A stretch of DNA of 64,000 bases, from positions 1 to 64,000 of the forward strand of contig NZ_JAFBID010000017.1 in the NCBI RefSeq assembly GCF_016811235.1. Reading direction: 5' to 3'. The notes beneath the pieces were generated by a model. The model saw only the letters and a list, made by a program, of their open reading frames with translations, was not told the origin of the DNA and made no database searches. This stretch comes from Microvirga arabica (lineage in GTDB: Bacteria > Pseudomonadota > Alphaproteobacteria > Rhizobiales > Beijerinckiaceae). Both the position numbers and the translations under genes were made by a program. Below, in pieces: positions 57,586-64,000 of the stretch. Each line of letters opens with the position of its first letter. The stretch's first letter is position 1.

Positions 57586-58170
57586 CTACTTGTCCTTGGG
57601 GTCGTCCCGGCGGCTCTTCTTCGATCCTGGCACGACGAAGAGGCGGTCCTTCATCTCCAAGATCTTCTGTACCTTCGAGCCGAGCGTCAGGAGCTGAACG
57701 AGGCGCTCGGTGTCGAGCCGCTGCACGTCGGCGTACCAGCCTGTGAGCAGCTCGAAGAGGTCGTGCATCTCGCGCATGCGCTCCTGCGCATGGCGCTCCT
57801 CGGCGCTGGCGGGCTCCTGCATGAGCACCTCGCGCAGGAGGGTCATGGTCGGGTCGATTTCCCGCTTCTTCCGCTCCTCGACGAGCGTGCGGACAATCTG
57901 CCAGATGTCGTCGGGCGTCGAGAAGTAGTCGCGCCGGTCCCCGGGCTTGTGCTGAAGCCGGACGAGGTTCCAGGCCTGCAACTCCTTGAGCCCCATGCTG
58001 ACGTTGGAGCGGGAGACGCCGAGCCGTTCGACGATGTCCTCGGCGTTCAGCGGCTCCTTCGAGATGAACAGCAGGGCGTAGATCTGGCCGACGGTACGGT
58101 TGATGCCCCAGCGCGAGCCCATCTCGCCGAAGTGGAGCACGAAGGTCTGGACGAGGGGAGGGAGGTTCAC
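57586..58170 (-). CDS. GbsR/MarR-family regulator of the bd oxidase operon
   Basis: A 194-residue winged-helix regulator of the GbsR group (VQTFVLHFGEMGSRWGINRT, VGQIYALLFISKEPLNAEDI, LGVSRSNVSMGLKELQAWNL), followed by a helical C-terminal half. I chose the GTG at 58170, which has AGGAG five bases upstream. An ATG at 58215 also opens the frame, but it would put a 20-base perfect palindrome inside the coding region and touch a FixK/FNR box. The regulator probably represses its own operon through the palindrome. It is the first gene of the cio operon. Confidence 0.85.
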   Translation of the reverse strand: MNLPPLVQTFVLHFGEMGSRWGINRTVGQIYALLFISKEPLNAEDIVERLGVSRSNVSMGLKELQAWNLVRLQHKPGDRRDYFSTPDDIWQIVRTLVEERKKREIDPTMTLLREVLMQEPASAEERHAQERMREMHDLFELLTGWYADVQRLDTERLVQLLTLGSKVQKILEMKDRLFVVPGSKKSRRDDPKDK

Positions 58171-58183
58171 GGCATCTCCTGAA

Positions 58184-58203
58184 ATTTCAGAATATTCTGA
58201 AAT
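58184..58203. promoter_or_regulatory. Perfect 20-bp palindrome, probable operator of the cio operon
   Basis: The core is TTTCAGAATATTCTGAAA (58185-58202), and one more base pairs on each side. It lies 14 bases upstream of the preferred GTG start of the regulator and downstream of the FixK/FNR box, where a bound repressor would block transcription. The binding protein is inferred to be the regulator encoded next. Confidence 0.75.
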
Positions 58204-58214
58204 ATCGGTATGCA

Positions 58215-58228
58215 TTGATGTAAGTCAA
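58215..58228. promoter_or_regulatory. FixK/FNR-type box
   Basis: TTGATGTAAGTCAA fits the TTGAY-N4-RTCAA consensus of FNR/FixK proteins on both strands. Counting -41.5 from its centre puts the start of transcription near 58180, just before the GTG start. This suggests activation under low oxygen. The rest of 58229-58425 holds no recognised gene. Confidence 0.75.
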
Positions 58229-58425
58229 GTGCGCTGGGGATGCCCGACGCTCCCCATATTTCTTTCCGGCCGGGCCGCGGTTGCTACCGGATGCACGGGG
58301 CGTCTGCAGCCAGCGGCGGTCGCCGGATCCTTTCGGAAACTTCCTGCAGACCACCCTGCCGTCCCGGCCCCAGTTCCATGACAAACCGATTGGTCCGGGG
58401 TGAGGTGACGGTGGCTGAGACAGAT

Positions 58426-59832
58426 TCAGTTGTTGGCGGACGGGGCTATGCGTGCTGAACCTGTCTCTGAATACGCCCCGACCGAGCCCATTGCGAACCC
58501 AGCGCGCACTCCGGACCGATCCTGCCGGTTGCGGAGAGCGAAGGAGGCCTTGGCCCGCCTGAGCGCCGCGTCCACGATGGCAAGACCGAGACCGCTGCCG
58601 ACGGCGCTGCGATGGCGTCCACGGAAGAACCGATCGGTCACTTGGCCGATCTCGTCCTCCGGGATGCCGGGGCCCTCGTCTTCCACGGCGATCACCGGCG
58701 GGCTCGCGCTACCGTCGAGGAACCACCGCACGCGCCCGCCCGCCGGCGAGTGCTGCACGGCGTTCTCATGCAGGTTGCGCACGGCGAGATGAAAGAGCTC
58801 CCGGTTCATCCGGATCGTCGTGCGGTGGAGCGCGGGGTCGATCTCCACCGCAACATCCGTGTGGCTGGCTCTGAGACTGGCGGCGATGTCCTCGATGGCG
58901 CGCCCGACCGCGATGTCCTGCGGCTCGCCCTCGTCCGGAACGGCATCGAGCTCGGACATGGCGAGCAGCTGGCGCACAAGCCGGCTGGTGCGGTCGACGG
59001 CCACCAATGTTTGCCTCATCGCCCCTTCGCGTGTCTCCGAGTCCCTCGCCGCCAGGGCCACCTGGACCTGGGTGCGCAGGCCGGCCAGCGGGGTGCGCAG
59101 CTCGTGTGCGGCAAAGGCGGTGAAGCTGCGCTCGTGCTCGCGGGCCGCCGCGACCTTGCCGAACAGGCCGTTGAGGGCGTCGACCACGGGACGGATCTCC
59201 GAGGGCGGGCTGCCGACGCTGACCGGGCTCAGGTCCTCGGGGCCGCGCGCCTTGAGCCCCTGTGTGAGGCGGCGCAGGGGCCGCAGCCCGCTCCCGACGC
59301 TGGCCCAGATCAGGAAGGCGAGCAGGGGGACCACGACGATGGCCGGCAGAACAAGTCCCCGGACGAGGTCGGTGACGAGGCGGTCGCGCAATCCGAGCCG
59401 GTCGCCGACCAGCACACGAATGCCTTTTTCACGGTCGGCGACGGCGTAGACCCGCCACGGCTCGCCACCGACCTCCTGCTCCGAGAACCCGCTGGACTCG
59501 TTCGACAGCGCGGCCTCCGGCGCGCCGCTGGAGCGGCCGATCAACCGGCCGTCGAACGACCAGATTTGGCACGAAAGCTGGCGCTCGTACCCCACATGCG
59601 TTGGCTCCGGGAGCGGGATGGAGGCCGGGGCTTCGCCGGCGCGGGCCGACAGCGCGATCTCGCCGCTGGTGACCAGCGAGCCGACCATGCGGGCCGCCTC
59701 CATGAGGCGGGTGTCGAGCACGTGCTGCAGCTGCCGCTTGGTGTCGAGATAGATCCAGGCGGTCGCGAACAGCCAGATGCATGTCGTGGCGGCGATGAGG
59801 ATGATGAAAAGGCGAGTGCGGATCGAGCTCAT
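58426..59832 (-). CDS. Sensor histidine kinase, QseC/PmrB-like
   Basis: A 468-residue membrane kinase. An N-terminal membrane segment (RLFIILIAATTCIWLFATAW), a periplasmic sensor of about 130 residues, a second membrane segment (LVLPAIVVVPLLAFLIWASV), a HAMP-like linker, HisKA with FTAFAAHELRTPLAGLRTQV and HATPase motifs (NLHENAVQHSPAGG, VEDEGPGIPEDE, GSGLGLAIVDAAL). It begins one base after the response regulator stop. I used the ATG at 59832 because the frame open beyond it lies over the regulator gene. The signal is unknown. Confidence 0.92.
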   Translation of the reverse strand: MSSIRTRLFIILIAATTCIWLFATAWIYLDTKRQLQHVLDTRLMEAARMVGSLVTSGEIALSARAGEAPASIPLPEPTHVGYERQLSCQIWSFDGRLIGRSSGAPEAALSNESSGFSEQEVGGEPWRVYAVADREKGIRVLVGDRLGLRDRLVTDLVRGLVLPAIVVVPLLAFLIWASVGSGLRPLRRLTQGLKARGPEDLSPVSVGSPPSEIRPVVDALNGLFGKVAAAREHERSFTAFAAHELRTPLAGLRTQVQVALAARDSETREGAMRQTLVAVDRTSRLVRQLLAMSELDAVPDEGEPQDIAVGRAIEDIAASLRASHTDVAVEIDPALHRTTIRMNRELFHLAVRNLHENAVQHSPAGGRVRWFLDGSASPPVIAVEDEGPGIPEDEIGQVTDRFFRGRHRSAVGSGLGLAIVDAALRRAKASFALRNRQDRSGVRAGFAMGSVGAYSETGSARIAPSANN

Positions 59833-59833
59833 G

Positions 59834-60493
59834 TCAGGCGCTCCGGAGACGGTAGCCGAGGCCGCGCACGGTCTCGATGGCGTCGCGCCCGATCTTGACC
59901 CGCAGGTGATGGACGTGGACCTCGACGGCGTTGCTCTCCACGTCCTCCTCCCAGCCGTAGAGCCGGTCGGCGAGTTGGTCCTTCGACAGCACCGCGCCGG
60001 GATGCCGCATAAGAGCCTCCAGGATCGAGAACTCGCGGCGGGAGAGGCCAACCGGATTGCCGTCGATCTCGACGGTGCGGCGGCCTGGATCGAGTTCAAT
60101 GCCGTTCCAGGACATGGTCGGCGTTGCCCGCCCGGCGGCCCGGCGGGAGATGGCGCGCAGACGGGCGGCGACCTCGTCGAGATCAAAGGGTTTTCCGAGA
60201 TAGTCGTCCGCGCCGCTGTCGAGGCCGCCGATCCGGTCGGCCACGGTGTCTTTTGCGGTCAGCAGCAGAACCGGCGTCGCGTCCTGGCGCCGACGCAGCT
60301 CGCGCAGGATGTCGAGCCCGGAGCCGTCCGGCAGCATCAGGTCAAGAACAAGAGCGTCGAACTCGGCTGTGGCGAGCGCGGCCCGGGCGTCGCCGCAGGA
60401 CGCCACCGCATCGACCGTGAAGCCGTGAATGCCAAGGCCGACCTTCAGCCCGTCGAGCAGCATCGCATCATCTTCAACCACAAGAATACGCAT
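59834..60493 (-). CDS. Response regulator, OmpR/QseB/PmrA type
   Basis: A 219-residue two-component regulator with a receiver (ILVVEDDAMLLDGLKVGLGI, phospho-Asp in FDALVLDLMLPDGSGLDIL, LLLTAKDTVADRIGGLDSGA) and a winged-helix DNA-binding domain (LSRREFSILEALMRHPGAVL, ESNAVEVHVHHLRVKIGRDA). It is divergent from the dsbD operon. A CTTAAG-N5-CTTAAG box of the kind bound by such regulators lies in the gap and again before the TlpA-fusion gene. Confidence 0.94.
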   Translation of the reverse strand: MRILVVEDDAMLLDGLKVGLGIHGFTVDAVASCGDARAALATAEFDALVLDLMLPDGSGLDILRELRRRQDATPVLLLTAKDTVADRIGGLDSGADDYLGKPFDLDEVAARLRAISRRAAGRATPTMSWNGIELDPGRRTVEIDGNPVGLSRREFSILEALMRHPGAVLSKDQLADRLYGWEEDVESNAVEVHVHHLRVKIGRDAIETVRGLGYRLRSA

Positions 60494-60526
60494 CGAGCAC
60501 CTCCGCGGGCTCTGTCGCCCGCTACC

Positions 60527-60543
60527 CTTAAGGCTGCCTTAAG
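60527..60543 (+). promoter_or_regulatory. PmrA/QseB-like box between the response regulator and dsbD genes
   Basis: CTTAAGGCTGCCTTAAG has two CTTAAG half-sites 11 bases apart. It ends 47 bases before the dsbD start and 34 bases from the response regulator ATG. It is identical to the box at 54861-54877 on the opposite strand. Confidence 0.72.
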
Positions 60544-60590
60544 GTTGGCCGGGAGTTTGGGGGGACACTGTCCTGGTCGCGAGGATTCGC

Positions 60591-62444
60591 TTGTCCCACA
60601 ACCTTATCCGAATTGTGTTCGCGCTCGCTGTGCTGGTCCTTGGCTCCGCCGGGGCGCGGGCGCAGTTCAACATCCCGAAGGCTGACGAGGTGTTCAGGCT
60701 CAGCGCCTCGAAGAGCGCCGATGGCGGTATCGTCCTCGATTGGGCGATTGCGCCGGACATGTATCTCTATCGCGACAAAGTGATCGTCTCGGCCTCTCCC
60801 GGCGACGCCCAGCCGATGCCGGTCGAAACCAGCTCCGGCCAGAGGAAAGACGATCCCACCTTCGGCGAGACGGAGGTCTACCATGATGCGGCCCGCGCGA
60901 CGGTGTCGGCCGGCTCGCTGGCCGCCGCCGGCTCGCCGCGGATGGTCCATGTCACCTATCAGGGCTGCGCCGAGAAGCTCGGCATATGCTATCCGCCTGA
61001 GACAAAGGCCATCGAGCTTGCCACGCTTCCGGTGGCGGCAAACCAGGGCGCGGCGGCTTCGAACGGCGGTTTACCCTGGAGCACCGTGCCAATCGGCCCC
61101 TCGCAGGCGGTTGAGACCACCGCGTCGGACACGGCCGTGCCGGCGACACCACAAACGGTCCCGCAACGCGATGCCTGGATGAGCGGCAGCCTGGCGTCGG
61201 TCTTGGCGACCTTCCTCGGCTTCGGCCTTCTGCTGACCTTCACACCCTGCGTGCTGCCGATGATCCCGATCCTGTCGGGCATGCTCGCCCGCAGCGGAGG
61301 CCAACTCTCGGCGGGGCGGGGCTTCGCGCTCTCGACTACCTACGTGCTCGCCATGGCAGCCGCCTATGGCCTGCTCGGCATCGCCGCGGCCTGGTCCGGG
61401 CAGAACCTGCAGGCCGCGCTTCAGACATCGTGGGCGCTGGGCGCCATGAGCCTGCTGTTCATGGTCCTGGCACTGTCGATGTTCGGCCTGTTCGAGCTCC
61501 AGCTCCCCAGCTCCTGGACCAGTTTCATCTCGGGTCGCACCTCGGGGATGGGCGGCTCGCTTCCCGGCGCGGCGGCCCTCGGCTTCACCTCGGCCCTGAT
61601 CGTCGGCCCCTGCGTGACACCTCCGCTGGCCGGGGCTCTTCTCTACGTCTCGCAGACCGGTGACATGATGCGCGGCGCGGCGGCCCTGTTCATGCTGGGC
61701 CTCGGCATGGGCCTGCCGCTGATCGTGTATGGCACCGTTGGGGCCAAGGCCCTGCCGAAATCCGGTCTCTGGCTGGTGCGCGTCAAGCAAGCCTTCGGCG
61801 TCGTCTTCCTCGGCGTCGCCATCGCGATGGTCTCGCGCATCGCACCGCCTCAGGTGTCGCTGGCGCTCTGGGCGCTGCTTGCCATCAGTGCCGGCGTGTT
61901 CCTCGGCGCTTTCGACCCGGCGCCCGGCTGCGCGATCCGCCGGGTCGCGAAGGCAGCGGGCATTGCCGCGGTTCTCTACGGCGGAACGCTGGTGGTGGGC
62001 GCCGCGTCCGGGGCGACGGATCCGTTGCAGCCTCTGGCCACCTTGGCACGGGGCTCGGCGCCCGCCGCAACGAGTGAGCTTGCAGCCACCCGCGTCACCA
62101 CGCCGGCGGAGTTCGACGCCGCGGTCGAGACGGCCCGGGCGCAGGGCAAGCCGATCCTCGTCGACTTCACCGCCGAGTGGTGCGTGACCTGCAAGCAGAT
62201 CGACCGCGACGTCTTTGCCGATCCCACCGTGAAGGCAAGGCTCAAGGATATCCCCTTCATCCGTGCCGACGTGACGGAATACAACGAGGCGAGTCGCAAT
62301 CTCATGCGGCGCTTTGGCGTGGTCGGGCCACCGACGATCCTGTTCCTCGACCCAACGACGGGACGAGAGCTCGCCCCGGCCCGCACCATCGGCATCATTG
62401 ATGCGGATGGTTTCCTCCAGAAGCTCACAACGGCAGGCGCATGA
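60591..62444 (+). CDS. dsbD: Thiol:disulfide interchange protein, DsbD/ScsB family
   Basis: A 617-residue membrane reductase that carries electrons from cytosolic thioredoxin to the periplasm. Signal peptide (NLIRIVFALAVLVLGSAGARA), periplasmic alpha domain with the cysteine pair in YQGCAEKLGICYPPE, eight hydrophobic segments with the membrane cysteines in TFTPCVLPMIPILSGM and IVGPCVTPPLAGAL, and a C-terminal thioredoxin domain with FTAEWCVTCKQID. The TTG at 60591 has GAGGA five bases upstream and starts directly before the signal peptide. It overlaps the next gene by four bases. Confidence 0.93.
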   Translation: MSHNLIRIVFALAVLVLGSAGARAQFNIPKADEVFRLSASKSADGGIVLDWAIAPDMYLYRDKVIVSASPGDAQPMPVETSSGQRKDDPTFGETEVYHDAARATVSAGSLAAAGSPRMVHVTYQGCAEKLGICYPPETKAIELATLPVAANQGAAASNGGLPWSTVPIGPSQAVETTASDTAVPATPQTVPQRDAWMSGSLASVLATFLGFGLLLTFTPCVLPMIPILSGMLARSGGQLSAGRGFALSTTYVLAMAAAYGLLGIAAAWSGQNLQAALQTSWALGAMSLLFMVLALSMFGLFELQLPSSWTSFISGRTSGMGGSLPGAAALGFTSALIVGPCVTPPLAGALLYVSQTGDMMRGAAALFMLGLGMGLPLIVYGTVGAKALPKSGLWLVRVKQAFGVVFLGVAIAMVSRIAPPQVSLALWALLAISAGVFLGAFDPAPGCAIRRVAKAAGIAAVLYGGTLVVGAASGATDPLQPLATLARGSAPAATSELAATRVTTPAEFDAAVETARAQGKPILVDFTAEWCVTCKQIDRDVFADPTVKARLKDIPFIRADVTEYNEASRNLMRRFGVVGPPTILFLDPTTGRELAPARTIGIIDADGFLQKLTTAGA

Positions 62445-62944
62445 TGGCTGCCGGATCTTTCCGTTCCCGCGCCCCCACGCGGACGGACGCATGGTCGCGC
62501 AGGACATTCCTGAGGTTTGCAACCCTGTCGTCAGGATTGGCGCTCCTGCCGCCGATAGCGGGAGCGCAGGCCGCGGAACTGGCATTCGCACATGTCACCA
62601 CACGAGAGGCATTCAAGGCGGCGGTCAGGCGCGCGCTCGCCCGGAGGAAGCCGGTGCTGGCGTACTTCACAGCGGAGTGGTGCCCGATCTGCAAGAGCAT
62701 CGACAGCCGCGTGTTCTCCAATCCTGTGATCAAGAGGCGGCTTGAGCGCATCGCCCTGGTGCGGGCGGACGTGACGGCTGCGGATGCCGGCAACCGGGCG
62801 CTCATGGAACACCTTCGGGTCGTGGGCCCGCCGACGATGTTCGTCATCGATCCGAAGGATGGGCGGGAGATGCCCGGAACCCGGCTGACCGGGGCCGTCG
62901 ACGCCAACCTCTTCCTCGACACGATCAATCTCGCAGGGCTTTAG
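62441..62944 (+). CDS. Exported thioredoxin-like protein with CPIC motif
   Basis: A 167-residue protein. The N-terminus has a twin-arginine motif and hydrophobic stretch (WSRRTFLRFATLSSGLALLP) ending near AGAQA, so it is probably Tat-exported. The thioredoxin domain resembles the DsbD C-terminal domain: VLAYFTAEWCPICKSID, then VRADVTAADAGNRALMEHLR and VVGPPTMFVIDPKDG. It probably takes electrons from the DsbD protein, with which it is translationally coupled (ATGA overlap). Confidence 0.86.
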   Translation: MMAAGSFRSRAPTRTDAWSRRTFLRFATLSSGLALLPPIAGAQAAELAFAHVTTREAFKAAVRRALARRKPVLAYFTAEWCPICKSIDSRVFSNPVIKRRLERIALVRADVTAADAGNRALMEHLRVVGPPTMFVIDPKDGREMPGTRLTGAVDANLFLDTINLAGL

Positions 62945-62983
62945 GCCCGCGACCGTCCTTCATCGCATTCCAAGGAGTCAACA

Positions 62984-63613
62984 ATGCTCTTCCTGACCAG
63001 ATCTCTCTTCGCCGCCGTTTTGGCTGCATTGTCTGTCGCTTTCGTCATGCCGGCCGCGCCGGCTCTGGCCCAGGACATCTCGGTCGACGCAATCCTGAAC
63101 GATCCGCAGGCGCCCTTTGCCGGCAACCCGAAGGGCGATGTCACCATTGTGGCTTTCCTCGATTACAACTGCCCCTTCTGCAAGAAGTCGGCACCGGACC
63201 TGGAGAAGCTCGTCAAGGCCGACGGCAAGATCAGGCTCGTCTACAAGGACTGGCCCTTTCTCGCGCCCACCTCCGTTCATGGAGCGCAGCTCGCGCTCGC
63301 CGCCAAGTACCAAGGCAAGTACGAGCAGGTGCATCATGCATTGATGGGCATTCCGGGCAAACGGGTCGGCAAGGAGACAATGACCGAAGCTGTCCAGAAG
63401 TCCGGCGTCGACATGGAGCGGCTGAACGCGGACCTGAAGCAGCACGGCACCGAGATCCAGGCGCTGATCCAACGCAACCTCGACCAGGCCGATGCGCTTG
63501 GGCTGACGGGGACGCCGGTCTACCTGATCGGCCCGTTCAAGGCGTCCGGAGCGCTCAGCTACGAACAGTTCCACAAAGCAGTCGCCGAAGCCCGCGCTAA
63601 GGGCAAGCAGTGA
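62984..63613 (+). CDS. DsbA-family periplasmic thiol oxidoreductase, ScsC-like
   Basis: A 209-residue exported protein with a signal peptide (SLFAAVLAALSVAFVMPAAP, cleavage after ALA) and a DsbA-type thioredoxin fold: DVTIVAFLDYNCPFCKKSAP with a CPFC active site, YKDWPFLAPTSVHGAQLALA and the cis-Pro loop GLTGTPVYLIG. It resembles the BdbD/ScsC group that works with DsbD-like reductases. CAAGGAG precedes the ATG by eight bases. It is the third gene of the probable operon. Confidence 0.9.
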   Translation: MLFLTRSLFAAVLAALSVAFVMPAAPALAQDISVDAILNDPQAPFAGNPKGDVTIVAFLDYNCPFCKKSAPDLEKLVKADGKIRLVYKDWPFLAPTSVHGAQLALAAKYQGKYEQVHHALMGIPGKRVGKETMTEAVQKSGVDMERLNADLKQHGTEIQALIQRNLDQADALGLTGTPVYLIGPFKASGALSYEQFHKAVAEARAKGKQ

Positions 63614-63663
63614 CCCGCATCCGCATCCCTCTGTTTCCGATCTCGCTCGCTCACAGGCCATCC

Positions 63664-64000
63664 ATGTTCAAGCTCGTAAGGCCGGCAGGCCTGCTCCGTC
63701 TTCTTGCCCTCATCCTGCCGGCCGCTCTGGCCGCCTGCAACACGACCGCAAGCGCGCCGCCTCAACCGATGGCCGCGGCGCCGGCTGTCGATCCGGTGAC
63801 GGCCGAGCGCTATGCCGCGGTGACCACCGACAAGCATCCGGTGCCCGGTGTCGATCCCACCACGCTCAAGCCGCGCAACGTGCGCCAGCTCGTGGATTAC
63901 GCGACTGCTGAGAAGCCAGGTACCATCGTGATCGATACGAACGCCCGCTTCATCTACCTCGTGCAGGAGGGCGGCAAGGCGCTGCGCTACGGCGTCGGCG
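63664..64000 (+). CDS. L,D-transpeptidase (YkuD family), N-terminal part
   Basis: The frame runs off the window end (112 codons seen). It starts with a lipoprotein signal (RLLALILPAALAACNTT, lipobox LAAC), a proline/alanine-rich linker, and then KPGTIVIDTNARFIYLVQEG and GKALRYGVGV, the usual start of a YkuD catalytic domain; the catalytic SHGC region lies beyond the window. Such enzymes cross-link peptidoglycan or attach lipoproteins. It follows the DsbA-like gene by 50 bases. Confidence 0.82.
   Translation, partial: MFKLVRPAGLLRLLALILPAALAACNTTASAPPQPMAAAPAVDPVTAERYAAVTTDKHPVPGVDPTTLKPRNVRQLVDYATAEKPGTIVIDTNARFIYLVQEGGKALRYGVG

Noticed and set aside
61071-62591. A 506-codon open frame on the minus strand
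   Set aside because: It is antisense to dsbD and has a low-complexity, charged composition typical of a GC-rich shadow.

Overview
The window looks like a chromosomal segment of a GC-rich alphaproteobacterium of the Hyphomicrobiales type (Methylobacterium/Microvirga-like is my guess). Supporting signs are a glutathione-dependent formaldehyde pathway joined to a soluble NAD-linked Mo formate dehydrogenase (fdsGBACD order), a bacterial homospermidine synthase, a hut cluster with HutC/HutD/HutF/HutG, a FixK/FNR-type box in front of a CioAB-type bd oxidase, and a SqrR/BigR-like regulator. No tRNA, rRNA or CRISPR array was recognised.

Layout. 1-1920: end of etfA and an ETF-ubiquinone oxidoreductase gene cut off just before its iron-sulfur cysteines. 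1921-8411: a patchwork accessory region with a DsbA-fold isomerase, a decayed IS6-type transposase, a GcvA-like LysR regulator, a dead copy of a Rieske oxygenase gene, an M20 carbamoylase-like amidohydrolase, an IS5 scrap and a Glu/Leu-type dehydrogenase. 8412-17409: an intact Rieske oxygenase and its reductase, a complete peptide-type ABC importer and a D-2-hydroxyacid (GlcD-like) FAD oxidase. 17437-26941: the histidine utilisation locus (hutC, a HisC-like aminotransferase, hutD, hutU, hutG, hutH and hutI leftward; hutF rightward), with three HutC-type operators spaced exactly 24 bp apart in the divergent promoter. 27051-35243: frmA, fghA and fdsGBA-fdhD-fdsD. 35769-40119: homospermidine synthase, a metallo-beta-lactamase-fold hydrolase, a nitrilase-family amidase and a divergent AsnC regulator.

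40267-53825: a looser set with two DUF421 membrane proteins, an orphan hybrid histidine kinase, a broken cyanophycinase, DUF2254, DUF1275 and DUF3830 proteins, an FCD-GntR regulator facing an SBF-type transporter, an IS5 transposase relic, a DUF938 methyltransferase and a SqrR/BigR-like ArsR regulator. 54038-64000: envelope redox. It holds an Lgt-like/TlpA fusion, the cioAB-DUF2474 oxidase operon with its own GbsR/MarR-type regulator, a QseBC/PmrAB-like two-component system, and a dsbD / thioredoxin / dsbA-like operon resembling Scs systems, then the start of an L,D-transpeptidase.

How the genes may work together. Rieske demethylation would release formaldehyde, and HutF-HutG would release formate; both are consumed by the frmA-fghA-fds block. 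The ABC importer, FAD oxidase, aminotransferase, carbamoylase and dehydrogenase could form an auxiliary route for an amino-acid-like substrate next to hut; this is inference. The response regulator at 59834-60493 probably recognises an identical 17-bp box found in front of both thiol-disulfide transcription units.
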